Assembly (NCBI RefSeq): GCF_000444995.1
Contig: NC_022041.1
Span: 470,001 to 534,000 of the forward strand
DNA length: 64,000 bases
DNA from: Paracoccus aminophilus JCM 7686
GTDB lineage: Bacteria > Pseudomonadota > Alphaproteobacteria > Rhodobacterales > Rhodobacteraceae
Reading direction: 5' to 3'
Part shown: positions 44,660 through 52,702 of the stretch, piece by piece
Position numbering within the stretch: position 1 is the first letter of the stretch
How the letters are laid out: the number at the start of each line of letters is the position of its first letter
Program-made: the position numbers and the translations under genes
Notes under the pieces: generated by a model
What the model was told of the DNA's origin: nothing
Seen by the model: the letters and a program-made list of their open reading frames with translations, nothing else
The model's database searches: none

Positions 44660-44784
44660 ACTCCATCCCGGTAACTTTCGCTTCCGGTGAGCGGTGATGT
44701 AGGCGAGCCGGGCCGGGGCCGCAAGCGAAAAATGCGAGAGAGGGGCAAAAAGCGCGCCAATCTGCTCTTTCGCGAGCGGGGGAG

Positions 44785-44806
44785 GGGAGAGGCCGTGGCC
44801 TCTCCC
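44785..44806 (-). terminator. Hairpin after pyruvate carboxylase
   Basis: GGGAGAGGCC (44785-44794) and GGCCTCTCCC (44797-44806) are perfect 10-bp arms with a 2-nt centre, 7 bp past the pyc stop. No T-run follows on the minus strand, so it may end transcription only weakly or protect the 3' end. Confidence 0.6.
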
Positions 44807-44812
44807 GCAGGA

Positions 44813-47800
44813 TCACTCCAGCTCGACCAGCAGGTCCTTGGCGTCGATCTGGGCCGCAGCGGTGACGTGAACCGCCTTCACCACGCCGTCGCGGTCGGCA
44901 TGAATGCCGGTTTCCATCTTCATCGCTTCGATGGTCAGCAGCAGATCGCCGGTTTTGACCTTCTGGCCAACGGTTGCCACCACCGAGGCGACGACACCCG
45001 GCATCGGTGCCCCGATCTGGCCCGGGTTGGCTGGGTCGGCTTTCGGGCGTGCCTTGGTCTGGGCCTTGATCAGACGGTTCGGCACGCGGATGACGCGCGG
45101 CTGGCCGTTCAGCTCGAAGAAGACCTTCACATCGCCGTTCTCATCGATCTCGCCGAGCGTCTGGAACAGGATCTCCAGCTTCTTGCCCGGATCGATCTCG
45201 ACGGTGATCGCCTCGCCCGGCTGCATCCCGTAGAAGAAGGTATGGGTCGGCAGGGTGCGGACCGGGCCATACATGCGGTGACGGCCCATGTAATCGAGGA
45301 AGACCTTCGGATACATCAGGTAGCCGTTCAGGTCCTCGTAATCGATGGTCATGCCTTCGAGCTCTTCCGAGAGCTTGACGCGCGTCGCTTCCAGATCGAC
45401 CGGCGGCATCGAGGCGCCCGGGCGCGTGGTCAGCGCGGTTTCGCCCTTCAGGACCTTCTTTTGCAACGCGGCGGGCCAGCCTCCGGGCGGTTGGCCAAGG
45501 TTGCCCTTCATCATATCGACGACCGAATCGGGGAAGGACACTTCGGAATTCGGATCCTCGACCTGCGCGCGGGTCAGGCCTTGAGCCACCATCATCAGCG
45601 CCATGTCGCCGACAACCTTGGACGAGGGCGTCACCTTCACGATATCGCCGAACATCTGGTTCACATCGGCATAGGTCTGGGCAACCTCGTGCCAGCGCTC
45701 TTCCAGCCCCATCGAGCGCGCTTGCGCCTTGAGGTTGGTGAACTGGCCGCCGGGCATTTCGTGCAGATAGACCTCGGAGGCGGGCGATTGCAGGCCCGAT
45801 TCGAAGGCTGCATATTGCTCGCGCACCGCTTCCCAATAGTTCGAGATCGCGCGGATCGCGGCGATATCAAGCCCGGTGTCGCGATCGGAATGGCGCAGAG
45901 CCTCGACCACCGAACCCAGAGCGGGCTGCGAGGTCCCGCCCGAGAAGGCATCCATGGCCGCATCGACCGCATCGACGCCCGCTTCGGCGGCGGCGAGGAT
46001 CGAGGCTCCGGCAATGCCCGAGGTGTCATGGGTGTGGAAGTGGATCGGCAGGCCGACCTCTTCCTTCAGCGCCTTGACCAGCACGCGCGCCGCGCCCGGT
46101 TTCAGAAGGCCCGCCATATCCTTGAGGCCCAGCACATGGGCGCCTGCGTCACGCAGCTGACGCCCCATGTCGACGTAATATTTCAGATCATATTTGGCGC
46201 GGGCCGGGTCAAGGATATCGCCGGTATAGCAGACGGTGCCTTCACAGATCTTGCCCGATTCGACGACCGCATCCATGGCGACACGCATGTTCTCGACCCA
46301 GTTGAGGCTGTCGAAGACGCGGAAGACATCGATGCCGGACGCGGCGGCCTGACGCACGAATTCCTGCACGACATTGTCGGGATAATTCGTATAGCCGACG
46401 CCATTCGAGGCGCGCAGCAGCATCTGGGTCATCAGGTTCGGCATCCGCTCGCGCAGGTCGCGCAGGCGCTGCCACGGGCATTCCTGCAAGAAGCGGTACG
46501 CCACGTCGAAGGTCGCGCCGCCCCAGCATTCGACCGAGAAGAGCTCGGGCAAGTTCGCGGCATAGCTCGGCGCGACCTTGATCATGTCGAGCGAGCGCAT
46601 CCGGGTTGCCAAGAGCGACTGGTGGCCGTCGCGCATGGTCGTATCGGTCACGAGCAGGCGCTTCTGGTCGAGCATCCAGTCCGCAACCGCCTTCGCACCC
46701 TTTTCCTCGAGCAGCTGGCGCGTGCCGGGGGCAGGGGCGGCTTTCGACGCGGGCGGAATCGCCTTGCGCGCATCGGCCGGAGGCTTGGCGCGGCCGGTCG
46801 TCTCGGGGTGACCGTTGACGGTGATATCGGCGATATAGATCAGCAGTTTCGTCGCGCGGTCGCGGCGCTTGCGGAAGGTGAAGAGATCATCCGTCGTGTC
46901 AATGAACTTGGTCGTATAGGTGTCATTGAGGAAGGTCGGGTGCTTGAGCAGGTTGATGACGAAGTCGATGTTCGTCGACACGCCGCGCACGCGGAATTCG
47001 CGCAAGGCCCGGTCCATCCGCGCAATCGCCTTTTCCGGCGTCTGGGCATGGGCGGTGACCTTCACCAGCAGCGAATCATAATAGCGCGTGATGACGCCGC
47101 CTGCGTAAGCCGTGCCACCGTCCAGACGGATGCCATTGCCGGTCGCCGAGCGATAGGCGGTGATGCGGCCGTAATCGGGAATGAAGTTGTTTAGCGGATC
47201 TTCGGTCGTCACGCGGCACTGCAGCGCATGGCCGTTCAGATGAATGCCGTCTTGGCTGGCGATGCCGGTCGCCTCGGCCAGAGTCGCGCCCTCGGCGATC
47301 AGGATCTGGCTTTGCACGATGTCGATGCCGGTGACCTCTTCGGTCACGGTATGCTCGACCTGAACGCGCGGGTTCACTTCGATGAAGTAAAACTTCTGCG
47401 AATCCATATCCATCAGGAATTCGACAGTGCCCGCGTTCTGATAGCCGACCGCGCGACCGATCTGGAGCGCGAGATCGCAGACCTCGGCGCGCTGCGCGTC
47501 GCTCAGATAGGGGGCGGGGGCGCGCTCGACAACCTTTTGGTTGCGGCGCTGGACGGTGCAGTCACGCTCGAAGAGATGGTAAAGACCGCCATGGGTGTCG
47601 CCCAGAAGCTGAACCTCGACGTGGCGAGCGCGCAGGATCATCTTTTCCAGATAGCCCTCGCCGTTGCCGAAAGCGGCCTCGGCCTCGCGACGGCCCTCGC
47701 GGACCTTTTCGACCAGCTCACCCTCGGCATTGATCGGACGCATCCCGCGCCCACCGCCGCCCCAGCTGGCTTTCAGCATCAGAGGATAGCCGATCTCGCC

Positions 47801-48268
47801 AGCTTCGCGCTTGATCGCGTCGAAATCGTCGCCCAGCACCTCGGTCGCCGGAATGACCGGAACACCCGCGCGGATCGCGACCTTGCGCGCCGAAGCCTTG
47901 TCGCCAAGCGCGCGCATCGTGTCCGAGGTCGGGCCGATGAAGGTGATCCCGGCGGCGGTGCAGGCATCAACGAAATCGGGGTTTTCTGAAAGGAGCCCAT
48001 AGCCCGGATGGATCGCATCGGCACCCGATTCCTTGGCGACGCGGATGATTTCGGGGATCGAGAGATAGGCTGCGACCGGGCCGAGACCTTCGCCGATCAG
48101 ATAGGCCTCATCCGCCTTGAAGCGGTGCAAACCCAGCTTGTCTTCCTCGGCATAGACCGCGACGGTCTTTTTGCCCAGCTCGTTCGCCGCCCGCATGACG
48201 CGGATCGCGATTTCCCCACGGTTCGCAACAAGAATTTTGTTGAACACGCGCTCACTCCCTTCAGACAT
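44813..48268 (-). CDS. pyc: Pyruvate carboxylase
   Basis: Biotin enzyme that carboxylates pyruvate to oxaloacetate to refill the TCA cycle. It has 1151 residues. The biotin carboxylase domain (about residues 9-460) begins FNKILVANRGEIAIRVMRAAN and contains KASWGGGGRGMRPI and FIEVNPRVQVEHTVTEEVTGID. The carboxyltransferase domain (about 540-820) has VTDTTMRDGHQSLLATRMR and PIHFHTHDTSGI. The biotinyl domain ends the chain with IEAMKMETGI, and K1117 is the biotinylated Lys. Start ATG 48268 drops a 23-codon extension. Full length, no defects; it stands alone between the tRNA-Gly pair and tadA. Confidence 0.97.
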   Translation of the reverse strand: MSEGSERVFNKILVANRGEIAIRVMRAANELGKKTVAVYAEEDKLGLHRFKADEAYLIGEGLGPVAAYLSIPEIIRVAKESGADAIHPGYGLLSENPDFVDACTAAGITFIGPTSDTMRALGDKASARKVAIRAGVPVIPATEVLGDDFDAIKREAGEIGYPLMLKASWGGGGRGMRPINAEGELVEKVREGRREAEAAFGNGEGYLEKMILRARHVEVQLLGDTHGGLYHLFERDCTVQRRNQKVVERAPAPYLSDAQRAEVCDLALQIGRAVGYQNAGTVEFLMDMDSQKFYFIEVNPRVQVEHTVTEEVTGIDIVQSQILIAEGATLAEATGIASQDGIHLNGHALQCRVTTEDPLNNFIPDYGRITAYRSATGNGIRLDGGTAYAGGVITRYYDSLLVKVTAHAQTPEKAIARMDRALREFRVRGVSTNIDFVINLLKHPTFLNDTYTTKFIDTTDDLFTFRKRRDRATKLLIYIADITVNGHPETTGRAKPPADARKAIPPASKAAPAPGTRQLLEEKGAKAVADWMLDQKRLLVTDTTMRDGHQSLLATRMRSLDMIKVAPSYAANLPELFSVECWGGATFDVAYRFLQECPWQRLRDLRERMPNLMTQMLLRASNGVGYTNYPDNVVQEFVRQAAASGIDVFRVFDSLNWVENMRVAMDAVVESGKICEGTVCYTGDILDPARAKYDLKYYVDMGRQLRDAGAHVLGLKDMAGLLKPGAARVLVKALKEEVGLPIHFHTHDTSGIAGASILAAAEAGVDAVDAAMDAFSGGTSQPALGSVVEALRHSDRDTGLDIAAIRAISNYWEAVREQYAAFESGLQSPASEVYLHEMPGGQFTNLKAQARSMGLEERWHEVAQTYADVNQMFGDIVKVTPSSKVVGDMALMMVAQGLTRAQVEDPNSEVSFPDSVVDMMKGNLGQPPGGWPAALQKKVLKGETALTTRPGASMPPVDLEATRVKLSEELEGMTIDYEDLNGYLMYPKVFLDYMGRHRMYGPVRTLPTHTFFYGMQPGEAITVEIDPGKKLEILFQTLGEIDENGDVKVFFELNGQPRVIRVPNRLIKAQTKARPKADPANPGQIGAPMPGVVASVVATVGQKVKTGDLLLTIEAMKMETGIHADRDGVVKAVHVTAAAQIDAKDLLVELE

Positions 48269-48348
48269 AGTGGTGGCATCCTTCACGATGCTGCGCTGCA
48301 GCGCAAGCGCGGCGAAAGGATTAACGAAAAATTTCAATACCGATCGGT

Positions 48349-48807
48349 TCAGCGCCGCGCGCCAAAGAAGTCCTGCAGCAAGGTTTTTGATTCACTGGCG
48401 GAAAAGCCGGAATAGATCTCGGGTCGGTGGTGGCATTGGGGATGATCGAAGACGCGGGCGCCATGCACGACCCCGCCCATTCTTGCGTCATCCGCGCCGT
48501 AATAAAGCGTCGCGATCCGCGCCGCCGAGATCGCTGCGGCGCACATCGGGCAGGGCTCGAGCGTCACCCACAGGACCGCGCCCGGCAGCCGCTCGGATCC
48601 GAGCTTGGCGCAGGCCGCGCGAATGGCCAGGATTTCGGCATGGGCGGTCGGGTCTGACAGCTCGCGCGTGCGGTTACCGGCGCGGGCGAGTTCGCGGCCC
48701 TGAGCGTCCAGCAAAACCGCGCCAACCGGCACCTCGCCGCGCGCCGCTGCGATGCGGGCTTCGGCCAGAGCTTGCGGCATATGGGTCAGGAACGGCGTCG
48801 CGGTCAT
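48349..48807 (-). CDS. tadA: tRNA-specific adenosine deaminase
   Basis: Converts A34 to inosine in tRNA-Arg(ACG), letting it read CGU, CGC and CGA. It has 152 residues. The cytidine-deaminase-type zinc site is complete: DPTAHAEILAIRAAC (His and catalytic Glu) and VTLEPCPMCAAAISAARI (two Cys). YYGADDARMGGV follows as in the family. Start ATG 48807. It is divergent from rluB with 111 bp between; a shared tadA/rluB intergenic promoter region is a known proteobacterial arrangement. Confidence 0.95.
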   Translation of the reverse strand: MTATPFLTHMPQALAEARIAAARGEVPVGAVLLDAQGRELARAGNRTRELSDPTAHAEILAIRAACAKLGSERLPGAVLWVTLEPCPMCAAAISAARIATLYYGADDARMGGVVHGARVFDHPQCHHRPEIYSGFSASESKTLLQDFFGARR

Positions 48808-48918
48808 GGCAGCTATTCATCAAGGATTACGCTTTCGTGCAAGAACCGCTTTGCGCTTTCCCGCGTTGGGCGCTAGATCAGCCACCTTTACCACCGCAGC
48901 GATGCGCAGGAGATCGCC

Positions 48919-51024
48919 ATGACCGACGAAAATTCCACCCCCGAAACCGAGGGGACTGTCCCCGCTGCGGAAACCTCCGCGGAAGAGACCTCTGCCCAAA
49001 CGACCCCTGCCGCGGACGAGACCGCCGCGCAGCAGGATCAGGCTTTTGCCGAGGACGCCGCAGAAGACGATTCTGACGAGGCCTTCGAAGACGGCGCTGA
49101 TGACGAAGACGCGGATGCGTTCGAGGACGACTCCTTTGAGGATGAGGCGGAAGAGGACACTCTCGACGCAGACGATGAGGCCGATGAGGCCGAAGACGCG
49201 CCCGAGGGCGAGCGCATCGCCAAGATGATGGCGCGCGCCGGTGTGGCCTCGCGCCGCGAAGCCGAGCGCATGATCCTTGAAGGCCGCGTGACGGTGAATG
49301 GCCAGAAGGTTGCCAGCCCCGCTCTGGACATTCTGCCGACCGACAAGGTCCGCATTGACGGCAAAGCCATGGAAGAGCCGCAAGAGACGCGGCTTTGGCT
49401 CTATTACAAACCGACCGGGCTCGTGACCTCGGCCTCCGATGAAAAGGGCCGCCAGACGGTCTTTGACGCGCTGCCGCGCGATCTGCCGCGGGTGATGACT
49501 GTGGGCCGTCTCGACCTCAACTCGGAAGGCCTGCTGCTTTTGACCAATGATGGCGAGCTGAAGCGCCGTCTCGAGCTGCCGACGACCGGCTGGCTGCGCC
49601 GCTACCGCGTGCGCGTGAATGGTCTGCCCAATGACCTGACCTTCGATCCTTTGCGCCGTGGCGCCCAGATCGACGGCGAGGATTTCCGGCCGATGGAAGT
49701 CAAGCTCGACAGCCAGCAGGGCGCGAATGCCTGGCTGACCGTCGGCATCCGTGAGGGCCGCAACCGCGAGATCCGCCGCGCCATGGCTCATGTCGGGCTG
49801 GTGGTGAACCGGCTGATCCGCGTCAGCTACGGCCCGTTCAAGCTGACCGGCATGGAAGAAAACGAGGTCCGCGAGGTCAAGCGCAAGGTCCTGCGCGACC
49901 AGCTTGGCAACCTGCTGACGGGTGAAGAGGAAGAACGTCCGCGCGAATTCCGCGCCCGTGGCGCCGAGCGCGGCGAAGATCGCCGCGACGACCGCAAACC
50001 CTTTGGCCGTCGTGAAGACGGCGACCGGAAGCCCTTCGCACGTCGCGAAGATGGTGACCGCAAACCCTACGCACCGCGTCAGGATGGCGATCGCAAGCCT
50101 TGGGCGAAGCGCGAAGATGGCGACCGTAAACCCTACGCGCCCCGTCAGGACGGCGACCGTAAGCCTTGGGCCAAGCGCGAAGACGGCGACCGCAAGCCCT
50201 ACGCTCCCCGTCAGGACGGCGACCGTAAGCCTTGGGCCAAGCGCGAGGACGGTGATCGTAAGCCCTACGCACCGCGTCAGGACGGCGATCGCAAGCCTTG
50301 GGCGAAGCGCGAAGACGGCGACCGGAAACCCTACGCGCCGCGTCAGGATGGCGACCGTAAGCCTTGGGCGAAGCGCGAGGACGGCGACCGTAAACCCTAT
50401 GCGCCCCGTCAAGACGGTGACCGCAAGCCTTGGGCCAAGCGCGAGGATGGTGACCGGAAACCCTACGCGCCCCGTCAGGAGGGTGATCGCAAGCCTTGGG
50501 CGAAGCGCGAAGACGGCGACCGCAAGCCTTGGGCGAAGCGCGAAGACGGCGACCGCAAGCCCTACGCACCGCGTCAGGATGGCGATCGCAAGCCTTGGGC
50601 GAAGCGCGAGGACGGCGACCGGAAGCCTTACGCGCCGCGTCAGGATGGCGACCGCAAGCCTTGGGCGAAGCGCGAAGACGGCGACCGCAAGCCCTACGCA
50701 CCGCGTCAGGATGGCGATCGCAAGCCTTGGGCGAAGCGCGAGGACGGCGACCGGAAGCCCTACGCGCCCCGTCAGGACGGCGACCGCAAGCCTTGGGCGA
50801 AACGCGAAGATGGCGACCGCAAGCCTTACGCGCCCCGTCAGGACGGTGACCGTAAGCCGTGGGCCAAGCGCGAAGACGGCGACCGTAAGCCCTATGCGGG
50901 TGGCGGCGACAAGCGCGGGCCGAAACCTGCTGGCGGCTCGTCCTTCAAAGGGCCGCGTCCGGGCGGTAAGGGGCCGGGTGGTAAAGCGCCAGGCGGCAAA
51001 GGTCCGAGCAGGCCGCGCGGCTGA
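48919..51024 (+). CDS. rluB: Pseudouridine synthase RluB with long acidic N-tail and repeat-rich basic C-tail
   Basis: Makes pseudouridine 2605 in 23S rRNA. The 701 residues are far longer than the usual 290 or so. Residues 1-95 are extremely Asp/Glu-rich. The S4 RNA-binding domain follows (about 96-145: RIAKMMARAGVASRREAERMILEGRVTVNG), then the catalytic domain with VGRLDLNSEGLLLLTNDGEL, where D199 is the nucleophile. From about residue 345 the chain is a charged tail: 26 exact 11-residue repeats (DGDRKPYAPRQ and DGDRKPWAKRE alternating), then a Gly/Pro/Lys-rich end. The tail is probably disordered and RNA-binding. AGGAG precedes ATG 48919; a terminator follows. Confidence 0.92.
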   Translation: MTDENSTPETEGTVPAAETSAEETSAQTTPAADETAAQQDQAFAEDAAEDDSDEAFEDGADDEDADAFEDDSFEDEAEEDTLDADDEADEAEDAPEGERIAKMMARAGVASRREAERMILEGRVTVNGQKVASPALDILPTDKVRIDGKAMEEPQETRLWLYYKPTGLVTSASDEKGRQTVFDALPRDLPRVMTVGRLDLNSEGLLLLTNDGELKRRLELPTTGWLRRYRVRVNGLPNDLTFDPLRRGAQIDGEDFRPMEVKLDSQQGANAWLTVGIREGRNREIRRAMAHVGLVVNRLIRVSYGPFKLTGMEENEVREVKRKVLRDQLGNLLTGEEEERPREFRARGAERGEDRRDDRKPFGRREDGDRKPFARREDGDRKPYAPRQDGDRKPWAKREDGDRKPYAPRQDGDRKPWAKREDGDRKPYAPRQDGDRKPWAKREDGDRKPYAPRQDGDRKPWAKREDGDRKPYAPRQDGDRKPWAKREDGDRKPYAPRQDGDRKPWAKREDGDRKPYAPRQEGDRKPWAKREDGDRKPWAKREDGDRKPYAPRQDGDRKPWAKREDGDRKPYAPRQDGDRKPWAKREDGDRKPYAPRQDGDRKPWAKREDGDRKPYAPRQDGDRKPWAKREDGDRKPYAPRQDGDRKPWAKREDGDRKPYAGGGDKRGPKPAGGSSFKGPRPGGKGPGGKAPGGKGPSRPRG
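50017..50874 (+). repeat. 26 in-frame tandem 33-bp repeats in the rluB tail
   Basis: The stretch is exactly 26 units of 33 bp with no insertion or deletion; partial units flank it (from about 49987 and to about 50898). One unit has Phe (DGDRKPFARRE). Then seven Tyr/Trp pairs of 66 bp run, one extra Trp unit breaks the alternation near 50515-50550, and five more pairs follow. Protein-level variation is nearly nil (one Asp-to-Glu near 50480), while third codon positions vary freely. Confidence 0.95.
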
Positions 51025-51050
51025 ACTCGGCGCATCGACGGGACTGATAC

Positions 51051-51080
51051 ATGCCGGAAGGGTTCTCCTTCCGGCATTTT
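51051..51080 (+). terminator. Intrinsic terminator after rluB
   Basis: ATGCCGGAAGG (51051-51061), loop GTTCT, CCTTCCGGCAT (51067-51077), then TTT: an 11-bp perfect stem 26 bp past the rluB stop. Confidence 0.9.
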
Positions 51081-51151
51081 GCTTGCCTGCATGCGGAGCG
51101 AACTTGCCCGGGATAACCCGTGCCCTGCGCGAACCCTCAGCCCAAAAGCAA

Positions 51152-51176
51152 TCGCGCCCCCTTTTGGGAGGCGCGA
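51152..51176 (-). terminator. Possible terminator of hemP
   Basis: TCGCGCC (51152-51158) and GGCGCGA (51170-51176) with an 11-nt loop that can add G-C pairs. On the minus strand ATTGCTTTT follows. It lies 50 bp past the hemP stop. The 145 bp between the rluB terminator and hemP hold no gene I can support. Confidence 0.45.
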
Positions 51177-51225
51177 CGCGAGAGTGACCATCCGGGGAAC
51201 GACCCGCAGACGACGGTCAGAGAGA

Positions 51226-51402
51226 TTACTTCGTCAGGATCAGCTTGCCTGCGCGGGTGATGCGCAGGTTATAGACTTGATCTCCCAGCACAATCAGCGC
51301 CTGATTGCCGCCATGGGTCAGGTCGGTCGCATCATGCTCGGGCAGACGGTTCAGGGCAGTGATCCCGGGGCGGGAAAATTCGGCAGGGCGTGTCGCGGTC
51401 AT
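51226..51402 (-). CDS. hemP: Hemin uptake protein HemP
   Basis: Short enough to be missed by ORF tools. The 58 residues begin MTATRPAEFSRPGITALNRL and end HGGNQALIVLGDQVYNLRITRAGKLILTK, the HemP family signature (a small beta protein with the ending Y-x-L-R-x-T-R-x-x-K-L-I-L-T-K). HemP is a regulator or helper of hemin uptake, usually iron-controlled. The ATG (51400-51402) is preceded by AGAGGACC, which gives a workable Shine-Dalgarno. No hmu transport genes are adjacent. TGACTAAATCA near 51438-51448 is a palindrome-like site that could bind an iron regulator; unproven. Confidence 0.9.
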   Translation of the reverse strand: MTATRPAEFSRPGITALNRLPEHDATDLTHGGNQALIVLGDQVYNLRITRAGKLILTK

Positions 51403-51480
51403 TTCCGGTCCTCTCGATGTCGCGCTATCTGTAATCTGACTAAATCACTCTGGAATGTCAAAGGGATTTTGTCGGGAATT

Positions 51481-51516
51481 AAAAAAGGCGGTTGCGAACC
51501 TCGTTGCAACCGCCTT
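51481..51516 (-). terminator. Intrinsic terminator of znuA
   Basis: AAGGCGGTTGC (51485-51495) and GCAACCGCCTT (51506-51516) pair perfectly. On the minus strand the stem is followed by TTTTTTAATTCC. It lies 53 bp past the znuA stop and about 80 bp before hemP, so the two genes are separate units. Confidence 0.9.
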
Positions 51517-51568
51517 CCAGAGCGCTTTCGGGTCGGAGGAACCCATATTAGCGCTTTGATCTATAATA

Positions 51569-52621
51569 TTAATCCTTGAGGCAAGACAGCATGGTCCCGG
51601 CCAAAGACTGGATGACATCAAGGTAAAGATCCGGCCCGATCGCGAGCGCCGAGCCTTCGGGATCAAGTGCTGCACCCGGACGAACGGCAGTGCCTTCGGT
51701 CACAGCGGCGATCAGGCGCGCATCGTGATTCTGTTCAGGGAAGGCGCAGACGGCCTTGGCGCTGGCAAGCTGAGCCTTGATGTCGGTCAGCCGTGCCGCC
51801 GAGGGGGTCGCAGCATCGCCAAGCGAGACCGGGATCGCGCTTTCGAGGCCGAAATGCTCGGTGAAATAACCATAAGCATCATGGAGCACGACGAAGGGTT
51901 TGCCGCGCGCCGGAGCCAGCTCGGCGGTGAGCGTCGCATCGACCGCGCCGATCCGCGCCGCGGCTTTCTCGGCATTCTCTTGATATTGCGCGGCATGGTC
52001 GGGATCCTGCGCCGCCAGAGCCCCGGCAATCGCCTTCACCCAAAGCTGGGCATTGCTTGGGTCCAGCCAGGCATGGGGATCGGTGCCGGTGTGGACGTGA
52101 CCGGCCTCGCCGTGGCCTGCATCGGCATGATCGTGGTCGTCGTGACCCGCCTCGCCGTGGTCGTGATCGGCATGGTCGTGCTCATGCTCGCTGTCCGCGT
52201 CATGGTCATGGGCGTGGTCGTGATCGTCGTCCTCGCCGCCATAGCTGCGGGTTTTGGTGCCCGGCACGGCCAGCAATTGCAGGCTCTGCGCCTTGCCGCC
52301 AAGATTGGTCGCCGCGCGGTCGAGCCACGGCGTCAGCGCCGGACCGACCCAGATCAGCAGATCGGCATCCTGCGTCGCCCCCGCTTGCGAGGGGCGCAGC
52401 TGATAATTGTGCACATCGCCGCCCGTCGGCAGCAGCACATCGGGCTTCCCAAGATCGCCCATCACCATTTCGATGAGCGCGCCGGTGATCGGCATATCGG
52501 TCACGACCTTGGGGACCTCGGCGAAAGCGGGCAGCGCGCTCAGGCAGAGCGGCAGGGCCAGAAGCTTTGAGTGGAGGTTTGGGCGAAAGCTTGGACGAAG
52601 GGTGGGACGAAGGGTGTGCAT
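51569..52621 (-). CDS. znuA: Zinc ABC transporter substrate-binding protein ZnuA
   Basis: Periplasmic zinc-binding protein that feeds ZnuBC. It has 350 residues. The N-terminus MHTLRPTLRPSFRPNLHSK is a threefold basic repeat in front of the signal peptide core LLALPLCLSALPAFA. The fold has VVTDMPITGALIEMV, HNYQLRPSQA (metal His), the His/Asp-rich flexible loop at residues 134-177 with over 15 His, HTGTDPHAWLDP (metal His) and FVVLHDAYGYF (metal His). The loop is the usual zinc-scavenging feature. It is divergent from zur with Zur-like sites between; its own terminator lies downstream. Confidence 0.95.
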   Translation of the reverse strand: MHTLRPTLRPSFRPNLHSKLLALPLCLSALPAFAEVPKVVTDMPITGALIEMVMGDLGKPDVLLPTGGDVHNYQLRPSQAGATQDADLLIWVGPALTPWLDRAATNLGGKAQSLQLLAVPGTKTRSYGGEDDDHDHAHDHDADSEHEHDHADHDHGEAGHDDHDHADAGHGEAGHVHTGTDPHAWLDPSNAQLWVKAIAGALAAQDPDHAAQYQENAEKAAARIGAVDATLTAELAPARGKPFVVLHDAYGYFTEHFGLESAIPVSLGDAATPSAARLTDIKAQLASAKAVCAFPEQNHDARLIAAVTEGTAVRPGAALDPEGSALAIGPDLYLDVIQSLAGTMLSCLKD

Positions 52622-52659
52622 CGGGCTCTCTGAACTTGCGGAATCGCTGCAATATCTTA

Positions 52660-52674
52660 TGTTATAGAGTAACA
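52660..52674. promoter_or_regulatory. Candidate Zur box 1 in the znuA-zur intergenic region
   Basis: TGTTATAGAGTAACA: TGTTA and TAACA half-sites with a 5-bp spacer. It is about 38 bp before the znuA start and 29 bp before the zur start codon. Zur sites in proteobacteria are AT-rich palindromes with TGTTA-like ends, so binding by the neighbouring Zur is expected. Confidence 0.72.
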
Positions 52675-52686
52675 GGTCAAGAGAAA

Positions 52687-52701
52687 TGTGATAATATTAC
52701 A
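52687..52701. promoter_or_regulatory. Candidate Zur box 2 overlapping the zur start region
   Basis: TGTGATAATATTACA is palindrome-like and its centre lies 27 bp from box 1, almost three helical turns. It ends one base before the zur ATG, so a bound repressor would block both directions. No Shine-Dalgarno is seen before the ATG, and the zur message may be leaderless. Confidence 0.65.
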
Positions 52702-52702
52702 A

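Larger units (their letters stand above)
44271..44702 (-). repeat. Tandem direct duplication carrying tRNA-Gly and its terminator (two 157-bp copies)
   Basis: Copies at about 44271-44427 and 44546-44702 lie exactly 275 bp apart. Each holds a terminator hairpin, a tRNA-Gly and about 43 bp of upstream flank. The tRNA parts are identical; I count about eight mismatches, all in the flanks. The 118 bp between the copies are unrelated. This is a segmental duplication, not convergent tRNA sequence. Confidence 0.85.

Noticed and set aside
44424..44816. 130-residue frame on the minus strand near the tRNA-Gly copies
   Set aside because: It reads through a tRNA gene (the familiar SSGVEHNLAKVRVVSSNL-type tRNA translation) and has no gene signals.
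44687..47194. 835-residue open frame antisense to pyruvate carboxylase
   Set aside because: Complement of a highly conserved enzyme; begins inside the tRNA-Gly flank and has no own start signals.
50017..50874. CRISPR array
   Set aside because: The repeats have no spacers, run head to tail at 33 bp, and are in frame inside rluB.
49922..51187. 421-residue alternative frame across the rluB repeats
   Set aside because: A 33-bp repeat keeps every frame open once it is open in one unit. Codons and start signals favour the rluB frame, which holds the S4 and catalytic domains.
51438..51448. Iron-regulator operator upstream of hemP
   Set aside because: TGACTAAATCA is only partly palindromic and its spacing does not match the RirA or Irr patterns I know. 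Noted in the hemP entry but not called as a site.
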